Shown here in pieces: positions 43,893 to 53,043 of a stretch of DNA of 64,000 nt. The DNA lies in assembly GCF_003049665.1 (NCBI RefSeq), contig NZ_PYWM01000001.1, forward strand, positions 248,001 to 312,000, read 5' to 3'. The DNA comes from Lysinibacillus mangiferihumi (GTDB lineage Bacteria; Bacillota; Bacilli; Bacillales_A; Planococcaceae). Numbering within the stretch: the first letter of the stretch is position 1; the number at the start of each line of letters is the position of its first letter. Below the pieces are notes generated by a model, which was not told where the DNA came from, did not search any database, and saw only the letters and a list, made by a program, of their open reading frames with translations. The position numbers and the translations under genes were made by a program.

Positions 43893-43993
43893 CGCACACA
43901 ATTTGTTTTATGTATTGCAAATTGATGAAAAACTACATAGATAAAAAATTTTCGGTATACTGAAAGGGAAGAAATAGTGAAAGGGGTGTATGT

Positions 43994-44530
43994 ATGTTTA
44001 CAGTAGAACAAGCAAGTCTGATTGTTGTGGATGTCCAAGGCAAATTGGCAACGATTGTAGAGGATAGTGAAACAGTCATTCAAAATGTAGCAAAACTAGT
44101 ACAAGCGATGAAGGCTTTGGATGTACCTATGTTATGGCTTGAACAAAATCCAAGTCGTTTAGGTGGAACTGCCTTAGAAATAGCGCAGCATCTTCAGGGG
44201 GCCCCGATTGCCAAAATGGCTTTTAGTGCTTGTCAGGAGCAAGCCTTTATCGATGCAGTCAAAGCAAGTGGTCGTACCCAATTTATCGTGACAGGTATTG
44301 AAGCGCATATTTGCGTTTATCAAACAGCAAGACAACTGAAAGAACAAGGATTTGAAGTGGAAGTAGTCGTGGATGCGGTGTCCTCTCGCACAAAAGCCAA
44401 TAAGGAAATAGGGCTAGATAAAATGAAGGCACTAGGTATATTGCCAACGAGCACAGAAATGATTTTATATGAGCTTTTACAAGGTGCGAATCATCCACAT
44501 TTTAAAACGGTGTTACAACTCGTTAAATAA
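43994..44530 (+). CDS. Isochorismatase family cysteine hydrolase
   Basis: 178 residues, cytoplasmic. The expected catalytic triad is visible: Asp13 (IVVDVQG), Lys74 (APIAKMAFSA) and Cys107 (EAHICVYQTA), with the family's cis-peptide GIEAH segment. It belongs with YcaC-like and nicotinamidase-like hydrolases; the substrate is not predictable, and there is no enterobactin-type or nicotinamide pathway nearby. GAAAGGGGTG before ATG 43994. Monocistronic; a truncated copy of the MITE-like element follows and provides the terminator. Confidence 0.88.
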   Translation: MFTVEQASLIVVDVQGKLATIVEDSETVIQNVAKLVQAMKALDVPMLWLEQNPSRLGGTALEIAQHLQGAPIAKMAFSACQEQAFIDAVKASGRTQFIVTGIEAHICVYQTARQLKEQGFEVEVVVDAVSSRTKANKEIGLDKMKALGILPTSTEMILYELLQGANHPHFKTVLQLVK

Positions 44531-44568
44531 CGATTTACTTGCCAGCAACCTTTAAAAGTAAATGCATA

Positions 44569-44649
44569 GCAGACAAAGGCGACAGCAAAAAAGTGTTAGA
44601 TTGATGGCAGTCAATCTAACACTTTTTCTCTTTTGTGTCAGCACTTTTT
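44569..44649 (-). repeat. MITE-like element, truncated copy B
   Basis: Holds only one end of the element: GACAAAGGCGACAGC, the 17-bp hairpin, then CTCTTTTGTGTCAGCACTTTTT, which aligns with the terminal inverted repeat of copy C (61720-62041). The GC-rich centre and far end are absent. Its last bases overlap the stop codon of the PCYCGC lipoprotein gene. Confidence 0.75.
44588..44627. terminator. Bidirectional terminator inside repeat copy B
   Basis: 17-bp stem as in copies A and C, loop TGGCAG, flanked by A-run and T-run. Serves the isochorismatase gene and the convergent lipoprotein gene. Confidence 0.85.
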
Positions 44650-45157
44650 ATGCAGGCATTTCCGTTGGAGTTGGTTTTGCATAACCATTTTTGTATGTTT
44701 TATCAATTGTTTGACGGATTTCTTTTAATGTCATGCCATCTTTATGCATTTTTGCTGATTGTAGTGCGATTTCCAGACAAACAGCGCAACGTGTACCATG
44801 ATCATCCCATACAATTGTTCCATCTTGCCTTTTTTCTTGAATAAAGCAGTTTAAATTACTTTTATGTCCAACAGATTCTCCACAGCCACAGTAGCATGGC
44901 ATCCATTCTAAAATTTCGGTTGATTGTCCTGCTATTTGGTAGACTAAGCGAATATTTTCAGATTGGCTATCTAAAAATGTTGGCAGGACATCAGCACTTG
45001 CTGTCTCTTCCTGAATATCTCCTGTTACATGAGCATGTCCATCATGTGAAGCTTCATTTTGAGTATCTTTTGGCTGTTCTTCCGTTCCTTGTTTGTCGGT
45101 CCCGCAAGCACTTAATACGAGCAATAACAACGTAAAAATGGATATTAGTTTTTTCAA
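44648..45157 (-). CDS. PCYCGC-motif lipoprotein
   Basis: 169 residues. Lipoprotein signal peptide with lipobox LSAC (Cys18), a His/Glu-rich linker (SHDGHAHVTG), then the name-giving PCYCGC motif at 87-92, GHKSNLNCF and a GTRCAVC pair. Several Cys/His clusters indicate metal or redox chemistry on the outer face of the membrane; family members are found in spore-formers and a copper or haem link is sometimes suggested, but no role is proven. The stop codon lies in the end of repeat copy B. Start ATG 45157 after GGAGGCG. Confidence 0.88.
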   Translation of the reverse strand: MKKLISIFTLLLLVLSACGTDKQGTEEQPKDTQNEASHDGHAHVTGDIQEETASADVLPTFLDSQSENIRLVYQIAGQSTEILEWMPCYCGCGESVGHKSNLNCFIQEKRQDGTIVWDDHGTRCAVCLEIALQSAKMHKDGMTLKEIRQTIDKTYKNGYAKPTPTEMPA

Positions 45158-45236
45158 AAAAACGCCTCCTACATGTTTACAATATTTTCATTATAACATT
45201 GGTCATGTCAATATTTATAGCTAGCGTAGTCACAAA

Positions 45237-47549
45237 TCAGTGAAAAATATCTAATCCGCGTGTTTTGTTCATTAAAAGTTCCATTTTTTCGCCTAGCAAT
45301 TTTTTTAAGAAGAAGCCAAACAACAGAAAAACTAACCAGAAGCTTAGTAAGAATGCAAGGTCTATCCATATTTTGGACCAAATGATGCCACCAACTGCTT
45401 CACGCATCATGCCGATTGCATAAGTAAACGGTAAAAATGGATTAATTACTTGGAAAAAAGTCGGTAACAATTCAACGGGATAGGTACCGCCAGAACCAGC
45501 AATTTGTAAGACCAACATCACAATGGCTAGTGCTTTTCCTACATTTCCAAATATGGATACTAGCGTGTAGACCACTGTAATAAAAACAAAGCTAATGATC
45601 AAACCAAAAAGAATAAAGGAAAAAGGCGCACGAATGGAGATATCTAATAGTAAAACATCACCAATTGTAATAATCAATGTTTGTATAATGGATATAGTTG
45701 CAAAAGTCATTAATCGCCCAAAATATATTTCACGAATGCTATATTGTGGGTTGTCGTGAATATTCACTGCAAGCAGAGAAATCAGCAACAAACAACCGAC
45801 CCAAATAGATAAAACGGTATAAAATGGTGTCATGGCTGTTCCGTAATTTGCAATTGGAAATATTCTATGTTCTGCTAGTTTGACTGGTTCTTCAAAAAAA
45901 TCTCGCTCTGCTTCGACATCATTTTTTAATAATTGAACGATTTCAGAGATATCGGTTTCATTTTCTAATGTCCGTAGCTTATTAGCAAGGTCGATAATCT
46001 TTTTACTTAGTGTAGGGAAGTCAGATTGAATGGTAGCTATAGCCTGATTGGCTGTAACTAACGTATTTTTGGCATTGCTTAATCGTTGTTTTGCCTGTGG
46101 AATGGAGCTTTGCACCTTCGTTAGCACAGTAGATGCATTTGTTAATGTATCCTTTGCAGTATTCAAGGTTGTATGAATTTGTGGTTCCAGTTTATCTGAA
46201 TAGTAACTAAGAAACTGATTTAAATGATTTGCAGCATCTTGAGCCGTTTTTTGGACTGCGGCAATATCTTTTTTTACTGTTTGCTCGTCGATATTATTGA
46301 ATTGTTGTACTTTATTTGAGACATCCGTTACTAGAGAACTTAGTTGACGTATTGTAGAGAGCACACTAATCATAGAGTCGCTAGCAATAGGATTTGCTTG
46401 TAACTTTCCTTGTATGGACTCTAATTGCTGAATAATACCTTTATTATCTAATAGAGCGATAACATCGTTCGAACGCTCCTGTTGAAGCGATGAAATCACC
46501 GTTTGGAGAGAGTTTTCCAGTTGTTTACGAGATGAGGCATCTGCCTGTGTTAACTTCTGTAAAGCTTCCAACGTTTGGATACTATTATTTACCTTATCTT
46601 GTGAAGATGTTAACTGCTTTTGCAGTTCGTCTTTAGATTTTGCTAAGGTAGCTGTATCTGTCTGGATAGTTTGCAATTGCGCTAAAAGCTGTGAGAATCG
46701 TTGAGCGATTGTTTGTACGCTTCCTAAATCTTCTTTTACGATAGGTGAAAGTTGAGTGAACAGCGTATCTGCCTCGTTTATCAGCTGTAAACCATTGTGG
46801 ATAGTTGTTAGACCGCTAGCCGTCATTTTTTCTATCTCGGGAATTTCACTGATAGTGGTGTCCAATAATTTTTCGGCATCTTTTCCACCTTTTGCAGTTT
46901 GTGCCAAAAATAATTCAATATCAGGAAGATGTTGCTCAATTGTGAAAATATAATGTTCAAATTTTTTGAAGTCTGGAATTTCGTGTTCGATTTCAATGCC
47001 AATGGTATTGAACATAGAAAAAAGTGTGCCATTGACTGTCGAGATAAATTCACTCGAAACTTGTTGGGTAATAACACCGGCGCCTTTACCTGTAATTTTG
47101 GGAGCAATAGGATTAATTTTTTCATTTACATAATAATCAATATGCGCTTTTGTAGGTTGATCGGTTAAAATGGATGTAAGATTTTCTGAAAAATCGTTAG
47201 GAACGATAAGTACTGCAAAATAATCACCATTGTTTAATGAATCGAGCGCTTCTTGCCTTGGGAGAAAATACCATAAAAAGCTATTGTTTGCTTGTAAATT
47301 GCTCATTAATTCCTTTCCAATGTTTAAATTTTCACCTTTAATTGTAGTGCCATCATCTTCATTGACAACGGCAATTTTCATATTTGCCGTGTGCGCGTAT
47401 GGATCCATCGAAGCATAGATATTCAACCATGCATACAAAGAAGGTAAAAAAATGAGCCCACCAACAATGACAGCAACTACCCAGTTTGATACTATATTTA
47501 AGATATCACTTTTATAAATTCGAAAAACATGTTGGAAAGTAGGTTTCAT
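45237..47549 (-). CDS. YhgE/Pip family membrane protein
   Basis: 770 residues. One N-terminal membrane segment (about 22-44) with PSLYAWLNIYASMDPYAHT just outside, the hallmark of YhgE/Pip proteins. A long extracytoplasmic region (about 60-570) rich in heptad-like coiled coil (TATLAKSKDELQKQLTSSQDKVNNSIQTLE) follows, then five C-terminal membrane segments of the ABC-2 type. Relatives include phage infection protein Pip and type VII secretion accessory EsaA, so roles in phage adsorption or secretion are possible; no type VII genes are visible here. ATG 47549 is chosen; the GTG at 47561 abuts the GGAG. Confidence 0.9.
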   Translation of the reverse strand: MKPTFQHVFRIYKSDILNIVSNWVVAVIVGGLIFLPSLYAWLNIYASMDPYAHTANMKIAVVNEDDGTTIKGENLNIGKELMSNLQANNSFLWYFLPRQEALDSLNNGDYFAVLIVPNDFSENLTSILTDQPTKAHIDYYVNEKINPIAPKITGKGAGVITQQVSSEFISTVNGTLFSMFNTIGIEIEHEIPDFKKFEHYIFTIEQHLPDIELFLAQTAKGGKDAEKLLDTTISEIPEIEKMTASGLTTIHNGLQLINEADTLFTQLSPIVKEDLGSVQTIAQRFSQLLAQLQTIQTDTATLAKSKDELQKQLTSSQDKVNNSIQTLEALQKLTQADASSRKQLENSLQTVISSLQQERSNDVIALLDNKGIIQQLESIQGKLQANPIASDSMISVLSTIRQLSSLVTDVSNKVQQFNNIDEQTVKKDIAAVQKTAQDAANHLNQFLSYYSDKLEPQIHTTLNTAKDTLTNASTVLTKVQSSIPQAKQRLSNAKNTLVTANQAIATIQSDFPTLSKKIIDLANKLRTLENETDISEIVQLLKNDVEAERDFFEEPVKLAEHRIFPIANYGTAMTPFYTVLSIWVGCLLLISLLAVNIHDNPQYSIREIYFGRLMTFATISIIQTLIITIGDVLLLDISIRAPFSFILFGLIISFVFITVVYTLVSIFGNVGKALAIVMLVLQIAGSGGTYPVELLPTFFQVINPFLPFTYAIGMMREAVGGIIWSKIWIDLAFLLSFWLVFLLFGFFLKKLLGEKMELLMNKTRGLDIFH

Positions 47550-47741
47550 AGTAAATTTCACTCCAAATTCATTTTGAGCATTCTAGTAAGTAGGTTTCCA
47601 TAAATACACTAAATTATGTTTGAATTGTGCGAAAACTTACTATGAAAGACGAATTAGTTTACTAGGATCTAAAAACACTTTATAATCAATTCCAAATACA
47701 CTAAAAGTAGGACATTTTTATGTGAAATCGGAGGAGTTTAA

Positions 47742-48221
47742 TTGAAAAAGCTACTAATTATTGGTTCGGTTATTGTTGTATTATTTGCAGCGATTATTGT
47801 ACTTACAAATGTATCGAACAAAAACAAACTGGCAAGTGCGAATAATCCATACGGTGACAAAAATCTAAAACAAGAAACAATTGACCAATTAGATGATGAA
47901 AATTATCAAAATATTATGTTGCCGGATGAGCTAGAAAAGAAGATTAAAGCTGGGGAAGATGTCAATGCGTATTTCTTTAGTCCAATTTGTGGACATTGTC
48001 AAGCATTCACACCCGTATTAATGCCGATTGCAGATGATTTAGGCATAAATATTGCACAATTAAACGCATATGAATATGAAGATTTATGGAACAAGTATAA
48101 TTTCAAAGAAACGCCAACTTTTATTCGTTTTGAAGATGGCAAAGAAACTGCACGTTTTGTAGGGGCATTAGCTGAAGAAGATTTGCGAGCTTTCTTAGAT
48201 AAAGAAGTATTAAAAAAATAA
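47742..48221 (+). CDS. Membrane-anchored thioredoxin-like protein
   Basis: 159 residues. N-terminal membrane anchor (about 4-22) and an extracytoplasmic thioredoxin fold with the active site CGHC at 83-86 (FFSPICGHCQAF) and the cis-proline segment ETPTFIRF. CGHC is the disulfide-isomerase-type active site; it may reduce or isomerise disulfides outside the membrane, for instance in cytochrome or spore maturation. The start is TTG 47742 with GGAGGAG seven bases upstream. Divergent from the YhgE-like gene, monocistronic. Confidence 0.9.
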   Translation: MKKLLIIGSVIVVLFAAIIVLTNVSNKNKLASANNPYGDKNLKQETIDQLDDENYQNIMLPDELEKKIKAGEDVNAYFFSPICGHCQAFTPVLMPIADDLGINIAQLNAYEYEDLWNKYNFKETPTFIRFEDGKETARFVGALAEEDLRAFLDKEVLKK

Positions 48222-48229
48222 CGCACAGA

Positions 48230-48261
48230 AGAGACTGAACCAATTGGACAGTCTCTTTTTT
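48230..48261 (+). terminator. Terminator of the thioredoxin-like gene
   Basis: AGAGACTG / CAGTCTCT, 11-base loop, followed by TTTTTT. Confidence 0.85.
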
Positions 48262-48363
48262 GTTCGAATAGATAGCAAACGAAATGGAGGGTGCTTTACA
48301 GAGTGAAGTATGTATAATATATACTATATAGAATGAGGTGTATGAAAACTGGAGGAAGAATGT

Positions 48364-49065
48364 ATGACAATGGAAGAATATTTTTATAATGGAGAGCTGA
48401 TGAAATGTTATAAGGCTGCTTTGCAAGTTGCAGATGGGCCTGATAAGGAGTTAGCTACTAAATATATTACTTTGTTGGATGAGTACGATGTTGCTACATT
48501 GCCGAAGCCAACACTTTTCGTGGAAACACAGCATAGTGAACGGGCGAATGAAAGTTATCCTGAATCAGATGATGTTTTAGAAATACGTGCTATAAAAGAT
48601 GAAGCGGCATTTGCGAAGCGAGTAAAAGCGCTAGAGGAAGTGGCTAAATCAGGTTCAGCTAATGAAAAGGCACAATCATTTTTTACGCAGGGCGAGCTGT
48701 TTTTATTTGCCCATCATTACAATGAGAGTGTACATTGCTTCAAGCAGGCAGTAAAAGCAAATCCTAATAAGGCTTTGTATTGGGGCATAACAGGTCAGAC
48801 GATGCATCGTTTTGGTTGGATGCCTTTTGATGCACTTGCTTATTTAGAGCAAGCCATTGACTTAGATCCGACAAATGCTCGCTGGAAGTGGAATAAAGCC
48901 CTTGTGTTAATTCAGCTTGCAAAAGATTTACAGATGGCACCGTTTATAGCGAATGCAGCTATTACATTAGAGGAATCCATTGCTTCTTGTGGTGAGCATC
49001 AGCGATCTCTAAAAGATGCAATTCAAAATACCATTGATAATATGGATAGTTATGTATTTTCATAA
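48364..49065 (+). CDS. TPR-repeat protein
   Basis: 233 residues, soluble. The C-terminal half has at least two tetratricopeptide-like repeats: AQSFFTQGELFLFAHHYNESVHCFKQAVKANPNKALYWG and a second ending AIDLDPTNARWKWNKAL. The N-terminal half is acidic and helical without a recognised domain. TPRs point to a protein-protein interaction role; partners unknown. GGAGGAAG lies before ATG 48364. Monocistronic; a weak AAGACT/AGTCTT hairpin (about 49079-49125) follows. Confidence 0.8.
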   Translation: MTMEEYFYNGELMKCYKAALQVADGPDKELATKYITLLDEYDVATLPKPTLFVETQHSERANESYPESDDVLEIRAIKDEAAFAKRVKALEEVAKSGSANEKAQSFFTQGELFLFAHHYNESVHCFKQAVKANPNKALYWGITGQTMHRFGWMPFDALAYLEQAIDLDPTNARWKWNKALVLIQLAKDLQMAPFIANAAITLEESIASCGEHQRSLKDAIQNTIDNMDSYVFS

Positions 49066-49281
49066 AATGAACATATTTAAGACTGAAGATAAACTCGTTA
49101 ATTTCGGGGATATTTTTAGTCTTCTTCCTTTTTTCAACAGTTGAAACATTTTATCCATTTTTCTGTGATTGAATTTTAGGTATATCATGGTAATCTATTA
49201 GTAGAATCATCTCAAAATTATTTATACATAATGAATTATTATAAAGTAGCGGTTATCAGCCAAGTGAAAGTAGGAATCATC

Positions 49282-51462
49282 GTGTGGGAATTAAATAAAC
49301 ATTTTTCTTTATTTAGGAAAGAGATACTATTCATATTATTCTCTAGCGTATTATTGATGATCATTGGTTATTGGAGTGATGAATTTTACGGGATTTTTGG
49401 AAAGAGTAATTATGTTTCGATGCATTTGCTAATAGAAATTTTGATAATTGTTGTGACGATGACGATTGCCATCCAATCATGGTTAACAACACCTTATATT
49501 CTATCAAATAGAACTCTATATATAGGTGCATTATTTTTAACGTATAGTTTAATTGAAATTGCACATGCACTTTCTTATAAGGGGATGCCGCATTTTATTA
49601 TGGAGAGTACCCCCTATGCTGCAACATGGTTTTATATTATTGGAAGGTTAGTGTTATCATGTGGAATCTTGCTCATATTTTTCATTAAGGAAAAAGCCAT
49701 TCTTAATAAAACTTATCGATGGTTCATTTATAGTACACCATTTGTTGTCATTGTTGGATTATCCATGCTTGTATATGTACCGACTACCCCTATTCTGCCA
49801 CCGCTTGTTGTTGAAGGAGTCGGTCCAACACCTTTAAAAAATTCGTTACAGTATGTCGCAATGGCATGCCATTTTCTCATCATGTACTTATTACTAAAAA
49901 AAATCAAGGTAGCACCCAACATTATCTTTTTGTTGTTAGGTAGTGCAAGTTATTTAATCATTAGTGATTTACTTTTTACTACATATCGTGACGTTTACGA
50001 TATTAAAAATTTTATTGGACATATTTTTCAATTGTGTTCTTTTTATTTTCTTTTTAAAGCAATTTACTTTTCATCTATTGAAAAACCGTTTCAGGATTTA
50101 ATAGAAATGCAGAAACATTTAGAGAAATCTAGAGAGAAGATGCATTATATGGCTTATCATAACGAGGTGACAAGCTTACCAAATGAACGGTTTTTAATGG
50201 AGACGTTACATAAGAACTTATATAAATCGAATGTTAAGAAGGCTATTTTAGCTATTGAGATTGAACGCATTTCAGCTATTAAAGCGTCACTAGGTAGTTC
50301 ATATGCAGATAAATTAATTAGTCAAGTTGCACAGAGGCTAAAGGATATTTTACCTGAGCAGTATTTGCTAAGTATGCTTCGAGAAGATTATTTTATCGTA
50401 TTTATTGATGATGCAAATCATACACAACGAATCATGGAGCTTTGTAAACAGTTGCAAATGGCAATGGCGAAATCCTTCCAAATACAACATATTTCTTTAA
50501 ATGGGCATTTGAATATTGGCATATCTTTATTCCCGACGGATGCCTACAAAGAAGAAGAGCTTGTCAGGTTTGCTGTGTATGCGATGCAGGAGGCGAGAAA
50601 AGTACCTTCACGCATCGTATTTTATGAAACTTCCATGTCTAGCGATATTACAGAGAAAATTATTTTAGAAAATGATTTACGTCATGCTTTGGATAATCAT
50701 GAGTTGTTTGTGGAATATCAACCGCAAATAGATTTGCAGACGGGGCATATATTATCGGTTGAAGCACTAGTCCGTTGGCAGCACCCAAGTAAGGGCATGA
50801 TTTCACCAGGTTTGTTTATTCCGATTGCCGAAGAGTCAGGTATCATCATTCCGATTGGACAATGGGTATTAGAAACGGCGTGTAGACAAGTGAAGCAGTG
50901 GGAACAAGCAGGCTTGCCACCTATCAAAGTAGCGGTTAATCTTTCTTTAGGCCAATTATTTCAGCAAGATCTAGTGGAGATGATTCAATCTGTACTTGAA
51001 GAAACTGATTTAGACCCAAAATATTTACAATTAGAAATAACGGAAAGTATGACCATTAATATCGATCATATCACGATGATTTTACATCAATTAAAAGCGC
51101 TTGGCGTGACAATTGCTGTTGATGATTTTGGAACTGGTTATTCATCGCTATCATATTTAAAAGATTTTCCAATCGATTGTTTGAAAATTGATCGGTCTTT
51201 TGTTCAAAAAATTCAAAGCGATCCTACTGATAAAGCATTAGTTGATATGATATTATCGATGGCTAAACATTTACGTTTGAAAGTAGTGGCAGAAGGAATT
51301 GAGGAAGTAGCTCAGCTCAATTATTTAGTGGCAGGGCATTGTGAAACGGTACAAGGGTTTTTATTTAGTAAGCCATTGCATCCGACATACTTACAAGATA
51401 ACTATCAAGCACTTCAAGATAATGCACAAACGATTTTAGAAGCGTTACACACTCAATGCTGA
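49282..51462 (+). CDS. MASE3-GGDEF(degenerate)-EAL c-di-GMP phosphodiesterase
   Basis: About 726 residues. N-terminal MASE3 membrane sensor with about eight segments and the signature IEIAHALSYKGMPHF. A GGDEF domain follows (EVTSLPNERFLMETL) whose active-site loop is replaced: SMLREDYFIVFI stands where RLGGDEFxI is expected, so no cyclase activity. The C-terminal EAL domain looks intact: SVEALVRWQHP, the Asn in VAVNLSLGQL, EITES, DDFGTGYSSLSYLKDFPIDCLKIDRSF and AEGIE. It should hydrolyse c-di-GMP, possibly with GTP binding to the dead GGDEF as an activator. The start is uncertain: GTG 49282 has AGGA upstream; ATG 49231 has none. Confidence 0.88.
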   Translation: MWELNKHFSLFRKEILFILFSSVLLMIIGYWSDEFYGIFGKSNYVSMHLLIEILIIVVTMTIAIQSWLTTPYILSNRTLYIGALFLTYSLIEIAHALSYKGMPHFIMESTPYAATWFYIIGRLVLSCGILLIFFIKEKAILNKTYRWFIYSTPFVVIVGLSMLVYVPTTPILPPLVVEGVGPTPLKNSLQYVAMACHFLIMYLLLKKIKVAPNIIFLLLGSASYLIISDLLFTTYRDVYDIKNFIGHIFQLCSFYFLFKAIYFSSIEKPFQDLIEMQKHLEKSREKMHYMAYHNEVTSLPNERFLMETLHKNLYKSNVKKAILAIEIERISAIKASLGSSYADKLISQVAQRLKDILPEQYLLSMLREDYFIVFIDDANHTQRIMELCKQLQMAMAKSFQIQHISLNGHLNIGISLFPTDAYKEEELVRFAVYAMQEARKVPSRIVFYETSMSSDITEKIILENDLRHALDNHELFVEYQPQIDLQTGHILSVEALVRWQHPSKGMISPGLFIPIAEESGIIIPIGQWVLETACRQVKQWEQAGLPPIKVAVNLSLGQLFQQDLVEMIQSVLEETDLDPKYLQLEITESMTINIDHITMILHQLKALGVTIAVDDFGTGYSSLSYLKDFPIDCLKIDRSFVQKIQSDPTDKALVDMILSMAKHLRLKVVAEGIEEVAQLNYLVAGHCETVQGFLFSKPLHPTYLQDNYQALQDNAQTILEALHTQC

Positions 51463-51470
51463 AACTTTAA

Positions 51471-51508
51471 AACACCCTTGTTTCGAAAGGAAACAAGGGT
51501 GTTTTTGT
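51471..51508 (+). terminator. Terminator of the EAL-domain gene
   Basis: 14-bp perfect stem AACACCCTTGTTTC / GAAACAAGGGTGTT with a 5-base loop, then TTT. Confidence 0.9.
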
Positions 51509-51538
51509 ATGAATCACTTATTTTTGGACAGTATTAAA

Positions 51539-51554
51539 ATGAAAACGATTTCAT
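51539..51554 (+). promoter_or_regulatory. cre site (CcpA) upstream of malic enzyme promoter
   Basis: ATGAAAACGATTTCAT matches the cre consensus WTGNAANCGNWNNCWW at every position and is almost perfectly palindromic. It lies about 100 bases upstream of the likely transcription start, a position that in Bacillus is compatible with CcpA activation. Confidence 0.75.
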
Positions 51555-51620
51555 CTATTTAAAATATTCTAAAAATATTAACAATTTAAAAAGTTTTGTA
51601 TAGTATTGCACTTGACGACG

Positions 51621-51649
51621 TTGACTTTAGTTGGATGAAGTAATATAAT
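51621..51649 (+). promoter_or_regulatory. Sigma-A promoter of malic enzyme gene
   Basis: TTGACT, 17-base spacer, TATAAT. The start site would be near 51656, leaving an untranslated leader of about 107 bases. Confidence 0.75.
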
Positions 51650-51762
51650 TTTCAAAATATAACAAGATTAATTATTTAGAATAGTATTACAATAATAATT
51701 TTTTTGTTAAGAATGAATGGAAAAACTAAATGACATGTAGATAGAAGATAGGAGTTTAGACA

Positions 51763-52962
51763 ATGGATATTATGCAAAAGGCAAAAGAGATGCACAAAGA
51801 AGCACAAGGGAAAATGGAGATTGTAGCAAAGGTACCTGTGCAGGATACATATGATTTAAGTTTAGCTTATTCACCTGGCGTTGCGCAGCCTTGTATTGAA
51901 ATCGAAAACAATCCGCAAGCAGTGTACGATTATACAATTAAAGGAAATCTAGTTGGCATTGTGACAGATGGGACAGCCGTTCTAGGTTTGGGTGATATCG
52001 GCCCAGAAGCGGCATTACCAGTGATGGAGGGAAAGGCGATTTTGCTAAAACGTTTTGCCAATGTGGATGCATTTCCTATTTGTCTCGCAACAAAAGATGT
52101 GGATGAAATCGTACGCACTGTTAAGGCGATTGCTCCAACATTTGGTGGTATTAATTTAGAGGATATTTCCGCTCCGCGCTGCTTTGAAATCGAAGATCGT
52201 CTACGACAGGAGTGTAATATACCCGTATTCCACGATGACCAGCATGGTACGGCGATTGTTGTTGGGGCTGGCTTAATGAATGCGATTAAAATTGTCAACA
52301 AGAAACCAGAAGATATGAAGGTAGTGATAAACGGTGCGGGTGCAGCTGGCATTGCTATATTGCGCTTATTACTTCAAATGGGTTATAGAAATGTTGTGAT
52401 GTGTGATACAAAGGGGATTATTTATGACGGGCGTAAGGAAGGGATGAACAGCATCAAAGACCAGATTGCACAAATTTCAAACCCATTCAAATTAGTTGGG
52501 ACATTAGAAGATGCGATTGCTGGCAGTGATGTTTTTGTCGGTGTATCCGTTGCAAATTTATTAACGAAAGAGCATATCGAATCAATGAACGAAAATCCTA
52601 TAGTATTTGCGCTAGCTAATCCTAATCCAGAAATCACGTATGATAATGCTCGTGCATGGGGTGTCCGTGTTATGGGGACTGGCCGTTCAGATTATCCGAA
52701 TCAAGTAAATAATATGCTTGCTTTTCCTGGTATTTTTAGGGGGGCATTAGATGTCCGCGCTACAGATATAAATGAGGCGATGAAACTGGCAGCGGTAGAA
52801 GCAATTGCTTCGTTAGTATCAGCAGAAGACTTATCAGAAGAATTTATTATTCCAAAGTCGATGGATGCGCGTGTAGCGAGCGTTGTCGCGAAAGCTGTTG
52901 GCAGTGCTGCAATTGACTCAGGCGTATCGGTGTTATTCCAGCAACCACATCAACATGTCTAA
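51763..52962 (+). CDS. NAD(P)-dependent malic enzyme (short bacterial type)
   Basis: Oxidative decarboxylation of malate to pyruvate. 399 residues, the short malic enzyme form like B. subtilis YtsJ/MalS relatives. Conserved blocks: LAYSPGVAQPCIEI, the catalytic Tyr/Lys region VTDGTAVLGLGDIGPEAALPVMEGKA, PRCFEIE, PVFHDDQHGTAIVV with metal-binding Asp residues, the dinucleotide motif GAGAAGIAI, and FALANPNPEI. GGAG lies before ATG 51763. Monocistronic with its own promoter and a cre site, linking it to carbon status; the dct genes elsewhere in the window supply its substrate class. Confidence 0.95.
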   Translation: MDIMQKAKEMHKEAQGKMEIVAKVPVQDTYDLSLAYSPGVAQPCIEIENNPQAVYDYTIKGNLVGIVTDGTAVLGLGDIGPEAALPVMEGKAILLKRFANVDAFPICLATKDVDEIVRTVKAIAPTFGGINLEDISAPRCFEIEDRLRQECNIPVFHDDQHGTAIVVGAGLMNAIKIVNKKPEDMKVVINGAGAAGIAILRLLLQMGYRNVVMCDTKGIIYDGRKEGMNSIKDQIAQISNPFKLVGTLEDAIAGSDVFVGVSVANLLTKEHIESMNENPIVFALANPNPEITYDNARAWGVRVMGTGRSDYPNQVNNMLAFPGIFRGALDVRATDINEAMKLAAVEAIASLVSAEDLSEEFIIPKSMDARVASVVAKAVGSAAIDSGVSVLFQQPHQHV

Positions 52963-53043
52963 ACGTTGTCCGTTTCTTTCTATTTAACAATCATGGTATG
53001 ATAGAGGTGTAATGATTTGTTGAGATAAGGACGGGTTTCGATC

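Noticed and set aside
51930-52352. 140-codon antisense ORF in malic enzyme
   Set aside because: Mirror of codon structure in a conserved gene; no start signal.
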